Source of the DNA: Devosia limi DSM 17137
Lineage (GTDB): Bacteria > Pseudomonadota > Alphaproteobacteria > Rhizobiales > Devosiaceae
DNA: 64,000 nucleotides
Reading direction: 5' to 3'
Assembly (NCBI RefSeq): GCF_900128975.1
Contig: NZ_FQVC01000007.1
Location: 62,001-126,000, forward strand
Positions 34,722-43,519 of the stretch are shown here, piece after piece; within the stretch, counting starts at the first letter, position 1, and each line of letters begins with the position of its first letter. Below the pieces are notes generated by a model. It was not told the DNA's origin and made no database searches. It was given only the letters and a program-made list of their open reading frames with translations. Made by a program: the position numbers and the translations under genes.

Positions 34722-35036
34722 GAATAGGAATCAAATTGGCACCGACTAGGCCGGGCCTCATGGGGATAAACGTGCAATTGGGTCGAAGAGCATGTCGCCA
34801 CAAAGCGGCTGGTCGGTCGGACTACTATGCACGCGAAGGTCGCGATCAAAACCTTCGCCACCATAGCGCCGCTCGTCATCCCAATGGCGGGTATGGGGTG
34901 GTTTGCGGACAGGCGGCTTTTGGTGACTTGATTGCGAAATCCGGCATCAATTGACACGTGTCCTGACATCCGGTGCAACATACGAACCTGACTTCAGCAC
35001 CGTGCAGCTATGGGGATTGCAGGGCCAGAAAAGTGA

Positions 35037-35201
35037 TGCATAAAGCCTGATTTTAGGGCTGTCTCTTCGCGTGAGATTGTTGAGGTCGAGCGTGGGCACG
35101 TCCTAGCGGAAGCCAAGATTGGTCGTTTCAACCTGTTGAGCGATACACCACTGCTGAAAAAGCAGGCGACCCGTGACCTAGCCAAATCCGTTACAGGATA
35201 G
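35037..35201 (+). pseudogene. Unidentified gene fragment
   Basis: An open stretch of 54 codons without a start codon in frame ends at the TAG at 35199-35201. The part SREIVEVERGHVLAEAKIGR followed by FNLLSDTPLLKKQATRDLAK looks protein-like (balanced composition, amphipathic) compared with other frames here. I do not recognise the family. It may be the tail of a gene lost when the element decayed. Confidence 0.35.
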
Positions 35202-35259
35202 ACGAACTTTGGCCGAGCACTCGGACTAACCGCATCTGATACACAATGGAAAAACAACA

Positions 35260-36222
35260 ATGAAAGAGTCCAGTAAAAGTATTCATCCGCTTGATGAACA
35301 TCGGGACCCGATCAGCACAGCGCTTGTCCGAAGCTTGGCCGCTGAGGTAGCGGCTCAATACGGTGGCGACCTCGCGCGAATGCAGCGAGCCAATGGATAC
35401 TCGAACGCGACTTGGGTCGGTAATGGCATTGCCGTGCGTATTGCGCATACAGCTGTCGGCATGGCACGCGAGGTTGCGATTTTGCGCGCTCTACCCAAAG
35501 AGGTCGGGCATCCCGAAATTCTTGGTGAGGGCACTACCAATGGCCATGGCTGGATCGTGAGCGCAGAGATTCGCGGCCAGAACCTTCACGAGGCGTGGTC
35601 GACGCTGACGCCTGCGCAAAGGGAAGCGGCGGTCCGTCAACTGTGGGCTCGGGCTCAGATAGTGCACGACGCGACCCCGTCGCTCAGCACGATAGTCGCA
35701 TCTCACGGGGGGTTCATACCGGCTACGTTTGATGCTGCCATCGCGGCGGCTGACCGTGCCAACGTCAAGCTGGGACTTTCCAGTGCTCAGCAGTCGCAGC
35801 TCTATAAGGTCATAGAAGGTTATTTCCGGGCTGCGCCGTTAGTTGAACAAATCGCCAACCATGGCGATCTCGCGCTGATGAATGCCTTATGGGAAGGAGA
35901 CGTCATCGCCTTGCTGGACTTTGAGTTCGCCGTGCTCGGTCCCGTCGAGATCGACCTGTGCCGGTTGGTATGCGAGGCCTGCGTATCCGACGATGGCCAT
36001 CTAATTAATTCGGACGCAGGCAACGCCACCATCGAAATCGCGGCTCGTTATATGGATCCAATTCATGGGCCTTCGCTTATCCATGGCGCAGCGGTTCTCG
36101 ACCAGTTGCGAGATATTGACATCTGGACGGCCTCTGAAAGTGTCGAGGACTGGCGACCGTGCCGCCTGCTCGCTGGGCTACTCAGCGTAAACGGCGGCTA
36201 TCTCGCTCCGCTACTCAAATAG
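35260..36222 (+). CDS. Aminoglycoside/choline phosphotransferase-like kinase
   Basis: A 320-residue APH-fold kinase. The catalytic loop is HGDLALMN (His201, Asp203, Asn208) and the magnesium-binding motif is LLDFEFAVLGPVEIDLCRLV (Asp220). The N-lobe has ARMQRANGYSNATWVGNGIA as the nucleotide-binding region. Such kinases phosphorylate aminoglycosides, choline, homoserine or other alcohols; substrate not known here. Codon use and base composition differ from the neighbouring genes, and it is the only intact gene in the patch after tRNA-Gly, so acquisition by transfer is likely. Confidence 0.78.
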   Translation: MKESSKSIHPLDEHRDPISTALVRSLAAEVAAQYGGDLARMQRANGYSNATWVGNGIAVRIAHTAVGMAREVAILRALPKEVGHPEILGEGTTNGHGWIVSAEIRGQNLHEAWSTLTPAQREAAVRQLWARAQIVHDATPSLSTIVASHGGFIPATFDAAIAAADRANVKLGLSSAQQSQLYKVIEGYFRAAPLVEQIANHGDLALMNALWEGDVIALLDFEFAVLGPVEIDLCRLVCEACVSDDGHLINSDAGNATIEIAARYMDPIHGPSLIHGAAVLDQLRDIDIWTASESVEDWRPCRLLAGLLSVNGGYLAPLLK

Positions 36223-36880
36223 CCAATCCGCAATTACCGGTCTGGGCTATGAGCCACTGTCGGTTCGATGCACACACACGCGCTCTGCGCCTATCGTTCC
36301 ATAGTCGCAAATATGAGCTGCGAACGGCAGCTTTCGGGATTGGGCAATCTTACTTCCGATGACCGGAACGGGGTCGCGTGCGGCCATTTGGATCGCTGGT
36401 GTTCTGATGGCGGCCACCTAGCGCCACTGGTGTCGCTACGACAGTGACTAGAAAGGTATTTTTCTGGATTTGGCCGATACTCGAGGAAACTAGGCTCAAA
36501 TCGTCTCATCGCATCTAACAGCCAACGCTTTTATCGGTATTTTCGACGGCACCCACGCGCGCCATAACTCAGCTATACCGTATTGCCGCTGCCGGATGTT
36601 CAGCTTCGCAACGCAAGATCGGTCGGTAAGGCAGAAAACTGCCGGACAGGGCAGGCCTCTATCTTTTTATCACACCGACTGGTGGAAAATCCTGGCGTGA
36701 ACAGCCTCGCGTTCTGTTGGCGGCTTCGGGGTTAGACTTGATGTCGCTATTCGAACTCGACGCGTGGCGCTTCGTCCAGACACGGCTCCAGGCGCTCGGC
36801 CTGGCGGTCGATCCCCGACCGAAGCGAGCCCTGTGGACAGTTTGGCCATGGCCAGCCGCTGGAAGACCATGGCCAAACGC
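36223..36880. other. Gene-free interval, probable right part of the inserted patch
   Basis: About 660 bases with short frames only, none with convincing protein character or binding sites. A strong inverted repeat lies at its right end (36840-36878). I saw no second tRNA-like duplication here. Confidence 0.55.
36840..36878 (-). terminator. Long hairpin at the end of the organic-acid operon
   Basis: GTTTGGCCATGG and CCATGGCCAAAC form a 12-bp stem with a 15-base loop, two bases past the stop of the last gene (RraA-like). A T run is not obvious, so it may terminate or stabilise the message. Confidence 0.6.
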
Positions 36881-37555
36881 TTACACGTAGACGCAGCCCT
36901 TTTGCGCGAGCGCCTTGTCGATCCAGCTTTTGTCGACAGAGCCGTCGAGGGTCTGCGCCATCTGCTTCTCCTCCGCCGCGAATTTTTTGCGGGCGCCGGC
37001 AAGGACCTCGGCAAGGTCGGCCTTGGGCACGCAGACCACGCCGTCGAGATCGCCCAGCATCAGGTCGCCGGATTCGATCACCATGCCCTCGATGGCGATG
37101 GGAAAACCGATTTCGCCCGGTCCATCGCGATAGGGTCCGCGGTGGGTGACGCCGACCGCATAGACCGGCAGGTTCTGGTCCTTGAAGGCCTGCGCGTCGC
37201 GAATGGCGCCATTCAGCACGAAGCCGCCCACGCCACGCTTGATGGCATGGGCCAACATCAATTCGCCCATCAGCGAATTGGTGGTGTCGCCAGCCGCATC
37301 GACAACGATGATATCGCCCGGCTGGGCCATTTCGATGGCTTTGTGGATCATCAGGTTTTCACCCGGCCGCGCCTTGACGGTGAGGGCAGCGCCAGCCAGC
37401 ACGCCGGCGGTGTGCATGGGGCGCAGCGCCACACCGCCGCCCACCAGGCGCGACATCACATCGCTGACGACGGCGACGGGAAGTTCAGAGAAATCGGTGA
37501 CGAAAGCCTGGTCCAGGCGTTCCCACTGGCTGCGAATACGAAAGCCGCTGGTCAT
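36881..37555 (-). CDS. RraA-family aldolase-like protein (HMG/CHA aldolase type)
   Basis: A 224-residue RraA-fold protein. The active-site region is VGGFVLNGAIRDAQAFKDQN with the Arg-Asp pair that binds metal and pyruvate in 4-hydroxy-4-methyl-2-oxoglutarate/4-carboxy-4-hydroxy-2-oxoadipate aldolases; a Gly-rich PGDIIVVDAAGDTTNSLMGE segment precedes it. Many proteins annotated RraA-like are such aldolases or oxaloacetate decarboxylases. It is the last gene of an operon with a CoA-transferase and CitE-like lyase, which supports a carbon-carbon cleaving role over RNase E inhibition. Confidence 0.82.
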   Translation of the reverse strand: MTSGFRIRSQWERLDQAFVTDFSELPVAVVSDVMSRLVGGGVALRPMHTAGVLAGAALTVKARPGENLMIHKAIEMAQPGDIIVVDAAGDTTNSLMGELMLAHAIKRGVGGFVLNGAIRDAQAFKDQNLPVYAVGVTHRGPYRDGPGEIGFPIAIEGMVIESGDLMLGDLDGVVCVPKADLAEVLAGARKKFAAEEKQMAQTLDGSVDKSWIDKALAQKGCVYV

Positions 37556-37574
37556 AAATTGTCCTCAGTCGAAA

Positions 37575-38582
37575 TCAGGATGCGGAAAGTTCGGAGACAC
37601 GGGCCAGGCTGCGTTCGTCTGCAGGGGCGCCGTCGAGCACCGAGATGATGTGGCGCGCGGCGGTCTCGGCCATCTGGATGGCAGACCCCTTGGTGACGCC
37701 AGCGACATGCGACGTGACCAGCAGATTGTCCATTGCCCAGAGCGGGCTGTCGACAGGCGGTGGCTCCACTGAAAAACTGTCGAGGCCGGCGCCGGCGATC
37801 CGCTTGCGCGCCAGGGCATCGAGCAATGCTGCCTCATCAATAATGCCGCCGCGCGCCGTATTGACGATGATGGCATCGGACTTCATCTGCTCGATGCGGG
37901 CGGCATTGATGAGATTGCGCGTCTCATTGGTCAGGGGGCAATGCAGGCTGACGATATCGGCGCGTGACACGAGGTCGTCGAGCGTCACCGGCTCGAAGCC
38001 GCAATCGCTGGCCGCCTGCGGCGTCATCGGGTCGAACACCAGTACCGTCATGCCGAGGGCTGCAGCCAGTCGGCCGGTCTCCTTGCCGATCGAGCCGAAG
38101 CCGACCAGCCCGATCACCGAGCCGGCAATATCGCGGCCGATGAAGCTGGGCTTGGGCCAGGCGCCGCCCTTGATGGCCTTGTCGAGTGTCGGCAATTGCT
38201 TGAGCAACGCAATGGCCAGCGCGATCGAATGCTCGGCAACGGCCAGTGCATTGGAGCCCATCGAGCGCAGCACCGGCACGCCCCGCGCCGCTGCGGCAGC
38301 GATATCGACATTGTCGACGCCGACGCCATGCTTGACGATCACCTTGAGCTTGGGAGAGGCGTTGATGACCTCTGCGTTGATCTGGCCCTGGCGGACCATG
38401 ATCGCGTCGACGCCAAGCTCGGCGCAGCGTGCGGCGACCGCATCGGACGGCGTGTAGGGGGGCGAGAAATAGACGTCGATATCATTGGCGTTGAGCAGCG
38501 CCACCGCGCTGGCCGCGATGGTATTGTGGGTCACCAGAATACGGCGCCCGCGCTGACCGGTAGCGGCAGACAAATCAGCCAT
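37575..38582 (-). CDS. D-2-hydroxyacid dehydrogenase (phosphoglycerate dehydrogenase-like)
   Basis: A 335-residue NAD-dependent dehydrogenase. The Rossmann motif is VIGLVGFGSIGKETGRLAAA with acceptor Asp in VFDPMT; the catalytic Arg is in NTARGGIIDEAAL, the Glu in LDSFSVEPPP and the His in SHVAGVT. It would interconvert a 2-oxoacid and D-2-hydroxyacid. The ATG at 38582 overlaps the CitE-like stop by eight bases; a longer open frame upstream is antisense noise. Operon context points to an organic-acid pathway, not serine synthesis. Confidence 0.86.
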   Translation of the reverse strand: MADLSAATGQRGRRILVTHNTIAASAVALLNANDIDVYFSPPYTPSDAVAARCAELGVDAIMVRQGQINAEVINASPKLKVIVKHGVGVDNVDIAAAAARGVPVLRSMGSNALAVAEHSIALAIALLKQLPTLDKAIKGGAWPKPSFIGRDIAGSVIGLVGFGSIGKETGRLAAALGMTVLVFDPMTPQAASDCGFEPVTLDDLVSRADIVSLHCPLTNETRNLINAARIEQMKSDAIIVNTARGGIIDEAALLDALARKRIAGAGLDSFSVEPPPVDSPLWAMDNLLVTSHVAGVTKGSAIQMAETAARHIISVLDGAPADERSLARVSELSAS

Positions 38583-39438
38583 TGTTGTGCTCCAGAGTGC
38601 TGGCCAGCGCGAGCAGCGCCCTGGCCCGGGAAACGATCGGGGCATCGACGAACTTGCCATCGACGGTATGAGCGCCGATGCCACCCGACGCCGCCTGCTC
38701 GTCGGCCGCGACGACCTTGCTGGCCCAGGCAATATCGGCTTCGCTGGGCGAAAAGGCCGTATTGAGCGTCGCGACAATTGAGGGATGGATGCAGCTGGCG
38801 CCGTCGAAGCCGAACTGCCGCGCCTCGATGGCGGCAGCGCGCATGCCATCGAGATCGTTATAGTCGGCCACGGTACGCAGCAGCCCAAAGGAGCGCACAC
38901 CGGCCGCCCTGGCAGCGAGATGGATCATCTGCTTGGGCAGGCTCAGCACCTGTGGCAGGGGGAGCCCGCCCATCGCCGTGGCCAGGTCCTCGCCGCCACC
39001 GCTGAGGGCGAAGACGCGCGGACCTCTGGCGATATCGAGGGCTCCCAGGACCCCCAGCGGGCTTTCGATCAGCGGCACAAAGACCATGGGCTCGCGCCCC
39101 AGTTCGGCCTCGATGGGGGCCAGGAAATCCGCCATGGCGACGAGCACTGCGGCAGAATCGACCTTGGGAATATAGATGCCGAAGGCTCCTGCCCGGCACG
39201 CCGCTTCGGCATCGGCAAAGCGGCGGTCATCGGTGGCGTTGATGCGCACCAGAACCGGCGCGCCGGACCTGCCCGCCATGCTGACTGACTCAGCCAGCGC
39301 CTCGCGGGCCGGAGTCTTCATCGATGGCGCGACGGCATCTTCCAGGTCGATAATGATTGCATCGGCGCCGCGGGCATGGGCCTTTTCAATGAACCTTGGA
39401 TTGCTGCCGGGCACATAGAGCAGCGAGCGGATAATCAC
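38575..39438 (-). CDS. CitE-like CoA-ester lyase (HpcH/HpaI aldolase family)
   Basis: A 287-residue TIM-barrel lyase of the CitE/malyl-CoA/citramalyl-CoA group. Features are LLYVPGSNPRFIEKAHARGA, IIDLEDAVAPSMK (metal-binding Glu/Asp), VLVRINATDD, PLIESPLGV and FALSGGGEDLATAMGG. It is expected to cleave a 3-hydroxyacyl-CoA into acetyl-CoA (or analog) and a 2-oxoacid. The GTG at 39438 overlaps the CoA-transferase stop by GTGA, and the next gene overlaps its own stop, so the three enzymes are tightly coupled. Confidence 0.85.
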   Translation of the reverse strand: MIIRSLLYVPGSNPRFIEKAHARGADAIIIDLEDAVAPSMKTPAREALAESVSMAGRSGAPVLVRINATDDRRFADAEAACRAGAFGIYIPKVDSAAVLVAMADFLAPIEAELGREPMVFVPLIESPLGVLGALDIARGPRVFALSGGGEDLATAMGGLPLPQVLSLPKQMIHLAARAAGVRSFGLLRTVADYNDLDGMRAAAIEARQFGFDGASCIHPSIVATLNTAFSPSEADIAWASKVVAADEQAASGGIGAHTVDGKFVDAPIVSRARALLALASTLEHNNG

Positions 39439-40646
39439 GACGGCGCTCCCTTGAGGATCTGCGCAATATCGGCTTCGGCAATGCCGGCATCGCGCAGCAC
39501 CTGCCTGGTGTGTTCGCCATGTCCGGGCGCCTGGCGCCGCCACACGCCGGGGGTTTCAGAAAGCCGTGGCAGGATATTGTGCATGGGTAGCGTACCGTTC
39601 TCGGCATCTTCCACATCGACGATGATTTCGCGCTCGGCATAGTGGGGATCGGCCGAAATATCGGCAATGTCATAGACCGGGCCAACCGTTGCGCCGGCGG
39701 CGCGCATCTCCGCAAGGGCCTGCTCGCGGCCGCGCTGGGCAAACCAGGCAGCTATCGGCGCATCCACCAGGGAGCGATGCCGCACCCGCTCGGCATTGCT
39801 TGCAAAGCGCGGGTCGGTCTTCATCTCGGGGTGGCCGATAATGTCGAATATGCGCATGGCAACGGTCTGGGTGGAGCCCGACAGGGCGGCGTATTTGCCG
39901 TCGTTGCATTTGTAGACATTGCGTGGCGAGACGGTGTTGGAGGCGCTGCCCGAACGCTCTTTGACCTTGCCGGTGACCTTGTAGATCGCCGCTTCCGGCC
40001 CAAGCACTGCATACATGGGCTCGAGCAGGGACAGATCGATTACCTGGCCTTTGGCGAGACCCTTTTCACGGGCCAGCAGGGCCATGGTCACGGCCTGCGC
40101 GCCATAGATTCCTGCGATCATGTCGGCCAGCGCCAGCGGCGGCAGCACCGGTTCGCGATCGGGAAAGCCGGTGCGGGCGGCAAAGCCGCTCATGGCCTCG
40201 ACCAATGTGCCAAAGCCTGGATTCTGGGCATAGGGACCGGTCTGGCCGAAGCCCGAGATGCGGACCACGATCAGGTCGGGATTGAGCGCCAGCAGGACGT
40301 CCGGTGCCAGACCCATCTTTTCGAGCGTGCCCGGCCGATAATTCTCGATGAACACGTCGGCCGTCGGGATCAGTGCCTTGAGCGCTGCCATATCGACGGA
40401 TTCGCGCAGGTTGAGCAGGACGGAGCGCTTGTTGCGGCCATAGGTCTTCCAGTGCAGCGACTGGCCGTCATCGATCCAGTCTCGCAGCGGGTCGCCATCG
40501 GGTGGCTCGATCTTGATGACATCGGCACCAAAATCGGCCAGTTGCACCGACAGCATGTTGCCGGCGACCAATCGCGACAGGTCGAGCACCCTGGTCCCGC
40601 TCAGCGGGCCGGTGGCCTCGGGTTGGAAGTGTCTGGTTTTAGTCAT
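39435..40646 (-). CDS. Family III CoA-transferase (CaiB/BaiF)
   Basis: A 403-residue family III CoA-transferase. Characteristic segments are LSGTRVLDLSRLVAGNMLSV, ADFGADVIKIEPPDGDPLRD, KRSVLLNLRE, ENYRPGTLEKMGL, and the catalytic Asp in PLALADMIAGIYGAQA. It would move CoA from a donor such as succinyl-CoA to the imported acid. The ATG at 40646 is chosen because homology begins there. It lies 10 bases past the ABC ATPase gene and overlaps the lyase gene. Confidence 0.88.
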   Translation of the reverse strand: MTKTRHFQPEATGPLSGTRVLDLSRLVAGNMLSVQLADFGADVIKIEPPDGDPLRDWIDDGQSLHWKTYGRNKRSVLLNLRESVDMAALKALIPTADVFIENYRPGTLEKMGLAPDVLLALNPDLIVVRISGFGQTGPYAQNPGFGTLVEAMSGFAARTGFPDREPVLPPLALADMIAGIYGAQAVTMALLAREKGLAKGQVIDLSLLEPMYAVLGPEAAIYKVTGKVKERSGSASNTVSPRNVYKCNDGKYAALSGSTQTVAMRIFDIIGHPEMKTDPRFASNAERVRHRSLVDAPIAAWFAQRGREQALAEMRAAGATVGPVYDIADISADPHYAEREIIVDVEDAENGTLPMHNILPRLSETPGVWRRQAPGHGEHTRQVLRDAGIAEADIAQILKGAPS

Positions 40647-40656
40647 CACCCGGTCC

Positions 40657-41733
40657 TCAGGCTTCGCCTGGGCGGTCGGCATAGACGGCGGTGGCCTCGG
40701 GCGGAATACGGACCTTGACCCTGCCCGGCTGGATCTCATGCGGTGTCAGAATGCGCAGTTCGCCGCCGCCCACATCGACGGCATATTGATAAGTCGAACC
40801 GAGATAGGTGCTGCCGGCAATATCGACCTCGATCGTATTGTCGGTGGCCGGCGGCGCGACTTCGATACGCTCGGGGCGCACGGCGACGACCAGCGAACCG
40901 TCGGCTTTTGCCGAACCCGGCGCGGTCTTGATGCGCACGCCATTTCCCAGCTCGACGACATTATGGGTGCTGTTGGATTCCACCAGCTTGCCGGCCAGGA
41001 AGTTGGACGAACCGATAAAGTCGGCAACAAAGGAATCCGTCGGACGCTCATAGATATCCTTGGGCGTGCCGAGCTGGCGCAGATGGCCCATGCTCATTAC
41101 GGCAACGCGGTCAGACACGGCCAGGGCCTCTGACTGGTCATGCGTCACATAGATGGTGGTGACGTTGAGGCGTTCCTGCAATTCGCGCAGCCAGACCCGG
41201 GCCCGCTCGCGCAACTTGGCATCGAGGTTGGACAGCGGCTCGTCGAGCAGCAGGAGGCTTGGACGATAGACCAGCGCACGAGCCAGCGCCACACGCTGCT
41301 GCTGCCCACCGGACAGCTCGAACGGGAAGCGCTCGGCATAGGGCAGCATTTCGACCAGCGACAGCGCTTCCTTGATGCGCTCGTCGCGCTCGGCTCGGCC
41401 CATCTTGCGCAGCTTGAGCGGGAAGGCCAGGTTGTCGGCCACGCTCATATGCGGCCATAGCGCATAGGACTGGAACACCAGGCCGATATTGCGGTGTTCG
41501 GGCGGCACGAAGGTCTTTTTCGACCCGTCGAATAGCACCTTGTCGCCGATGCGGATGATCCCGGAGGTCGCGTGATTAAGGCCAGCGACCGAGAATAGTG
41601 TCGTCGACTTGCCGCAGCCCGAGGGGCCCAGCAAGGTGAGGAATTCGCCTGCAGCGACATCGATGGAGATGTCGTTGACGGCGGTAACGCCACCATAGCG
41701 GATGGTGAGGTTTTCGAGGACAAGGTTAGCCAT
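40657..41733 (-). CDS. ABC transporter ATP-binding protein (FbpC/PotA type)
   Basis: A 358-residue ATPase: Walker A LLGPSGCGKSTTL, Q-loop LVFQSYALWPHMSV, signature LSGGQQQRVALARAL, Walker B SLLLLDEPLSNLD, switch His YVTHDQSEA, and a C-terminal TOBE domain (about 270-355). It powers the adjacent fused permease. The ATG at 41733 overlaps the permease stop by eight bases; a longer frame upstream lies within the permease gene and is not coding. Confidence 0.92.
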   Translation of the reverse strand: MANLVLENLTIRYGGVTAVNDISIDVAAGEFLTLLGPSGCGKSTTLFSVAGLNHATSGIIRIGDKVLFDGSKKTFVPPEHRNIGLVFQSYALWPHMSVADNLAFPLKLRKMGRAERDERIKEALSLVEMLPYAERFPFELSGGQQQRVALARALVYRPSLLLLDEPLSNLDAKLRERARVWLRELQERLNVTTIYVTHDQSEALAVSDRVAVMSMGHLRQLGTPKDIYERPTDSFVADFIGSSNFLAGKLVESNSTHNVVELGNGVRIKTAPGSAKADGSLVVAVRPERIEVAPPATDNTIEVDIAGSTYLGSTYQYAVDVGGGELRILTPHEIQPGRVKVRIPPEATAVYADRPGEA

Positions 41734-43444
41734 AGATACGGGCTCCCAGAACGCGGCGGGCGAGGAACACAAACACCGCGGTGATGATGACTTGAATGGT
41801 AGCAAGGGCGGAGACGGGGCCGTTGTCACCCTGCGCGACGAGTTGCAGCATGGTGGTGCCGATGATTTCCGATCCCGGCTGGAACAGGAAAGCCGCCGTT
41901 ACATATTCCTTGAAGAAGTGGATGAAGAGCAGCGCATAGCAGGAGAACAGCGCCGGCTTGAGGATCGGCATGATGATCCGCGTGACGGTGGTCCACCAGT
42001 CGGCACCCGAGATGCGGGCACCACGATCGAGCTCCTCGCCAATCTGGGACAGCGCCGGCGAGATGGTGCCGAAGCCGACCGGGATGTAGCGCAGGATGAA
42101 GGCCAGTACGAGAATCCAGATGGTGCCCCGCACGACGTCCAGACCGGGCAGCCAGACCACGGCATAGAAGAAGCCAAGGCCGGCGATGATGCCGGGGACG
42201 GCCCGGGGGAACAGCGCCAGATACTCGAGCGGACGGCCCAGCCTGAACTCGGAGCGGCGAGCCACCAAGGCGATGAGAGTGACGAAGAACGTGCCGATGA
42301 AAGCGCCGACCAGCGAGATGATGATCGAATTGGTGATCGAGCGCATGTAGTTGGCCGACGAGAAGATCAGCTCGAAATTTGCCGTCGTCAGCAGTTTCCA
42401 GAACGGCACCAGCGGCGTCAGGAAGCTCACCCCTGCCCGCAGGAAGATGCCGGCGAACACGGTGATGATGGTGAAGAACAGGAAGGCAAAGACAATGCCA
42501 AAGGCTGGCCAGCGCCAAGCGCCGAGGTCGAGCAGAGCCGGGCGGCTGGCCTTGCCGCGCACGGTGACAAAGCGCCCGCTGCCCTTCATCAGGAAGCCCT
42601 GCAGCCAGACGAGGAAGGCCACGACGATCAGGAGGATCACGGCGGCAGCGCCGACAATGCCATATTCGGGACGGACAGCAGCGTTGATGCCCTGGTCATA
42701 GAGGAAGGTCGTGATGGTCTGGATGCCGCTGGGACCACCGAACAGCAGCGGAATGGCGAGCATTTCGATGCCGATGACAAAGTTGAGCACAGCTGAATAG
42801 ATGATCGCCGGACGCATCATGGGCACGGTAACCGACCAGAGCGCACGGAACGGGCCGGCGCCGGCCGAACGCGCGGCGTCTTCGAGCTGCGCATCGGCCT
42901 TGGTGACGGCGCCAAGGCACATCAGGAAGGCCAGCGGCGCCTGGCTGAGCCCCGCCACGACACCCATGCCGGCGATGGAATAGAGGTCCCATGGCGCAAG
43001 CCCGAACCAGCTCTTGAAGGCCAGGGTGATGAAGCCCGAGGGGCCATACATGGTGAACCAACCAAAGGCGATCACCAGGTTCGAGACGAACAAAGGCCAG
43101 ACGAAGATTTCGCCGAACCAGGCCCGGCCCGGCAGGTTGGTGCGTCCGATCAGCACCGCCATGACAGCGCCGAAGACCTGGGCGACCACCATGGTCAGCA
43201 CCGCAAAGAACAGCGTGTTGAGGAAAATGGCCAACATGCCGGCTTCGCTGAACAGCCGGCCAAAATTGGCCAGAGTCGCACCTGCATCGGCCGCGTAGAG
43301 CGGCTTGTCCAGGAAGGCCTGGATGACAATGGGTGCGATCGGCCCAATGACCAGCACGGCCGTCAAGATCGAGACGCCCCAGAAGATCAGTTGGGAACGG
43401 TCGATGAACGGGGCTTTCGCCCGCGTTTCGCTAAAGTCAGTCAT
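41726..43444 (-). CDS. ABC transporter permease, fused two-domain (FbpB/ThiP type)
   Basis: A 572-residue inner-membrane permease with about twelve helices and two binding-protein-dependent transport domains. Each half has an EAA-type loop: LEDAARSAGAGPFRALWSVT in the first and LDRGARISGADWWTTVTRII in the second. Fused permeases of this kind serve iron, thiamine, 2-aminoethylphosphonate or sugar-phosphate importers. The ATG at 43444 matches the N-terminal MTDFSETRAKAPF. A 10-bp stem-loop lies between the binding-protein gene and this gene. Confidence 0.9.
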   Translation of the reverse strand: MTDFSETRAKAPFIDRSQLIFWGVSILTAVLVIGPIAPIVIQAFLDKPLYAADAGATLANFGRLFSEAGMLAIFLNTLFFAVLTMVVAQVFGAVMAVLIGRTNLPGRAWFGEIFVWPLFVSNLVIAFGWFTMYGPSGFITLAFKSWFGLAPWDLYSIAGMGVVAGLSQAPLAFLMCLGAVTKADAQLEDAARSAGAGPFRALWSVTVPMMRPAIIYSAVLNFVIGIEMLAIPLLFGGPSGIQTITTFLYDQGINAAVRPEYGIVGAAAVILLIVVAFLVWLQGFLMKGSGRFVTVRGKASRPALLDLGAWRWPAFGIVFAFLFFTIITVFAGIFLRAGVSFLTPLVPFWKLLTTANFELIFSSANYMRSITNSIIISLVGAFIGTFFVTLIALVARRSEFRLGRPLEYLALFPRAVPGIIAGLGFFYAVVWLPGLDVVRGTIWILVLAFILRYIPVGFGTISPALSQIGEELDRGARISGADWWTTVTRIIMPILKPALFSCYALLFIHFFKEYVTAAFLFQPGSEIIGTTMLQLVAQGDNGPVSALATIQVIITAVFVFLARRVLGARIYG

Positions 43445-43468
43445 GTTGATGATCCATGTTCCGCCGGC

Positions 43469-43500
43469 AGGACGGTCGACCGGCAATGACCGACCGTCCT
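43469..43500 (-). repeat. Intercistronic stem-loop after the binding-protein gene
   Basis: AGGACGGTCG and CGACCGTCCT pair with a 12-base loop between the stop at 43520 and the permease start at 43444. Such hairpins commonly protect the upstream message and give more binding protein than permease. Confidence 0.7.
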
Positions 43501-43519
43501 CGTCGCGGGAGTGAGGCGT

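Larger units (their letters stand above)
34540..35259. other. Gene-poor interval after the tRNA, probable insertion remnant
   Basis: About 720 bases that are visibly richer in A/T than the flanks. They hold no convincing complete gene. A 19-base near-copy of the tRNA T-arm lies at 34703-34721, a palindrome GACACGTGTC at 34953-34962, and an open fragment at 35037-35201. The minus-strand frame running into the tRNA is the familiar spurious ORF produced by antisense tRNA. Confidence 0.6.

Noticed and set aside
34951..34964. TTGACACGTGTCCT as a fourth FixK/FNR box
   Set aside because: The right half-site has a mismatch and it lies in the decayed patch far from an intact start codon; not counted with the three perfect boxes.
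34445..34981. Minus-strand open frame ending in VKGIEPSSLAWEAKALPLSY
   Set aside because: This is the well-known spurious protein produced by reading a tRNA gene in antisense; the conserved part is exactly tRNA-Gly.
36291..36509. Short minus-strand frame in the patch after the kinase gene
   Set aside because: Composition resembles random translation and no ribosome binding site is present.
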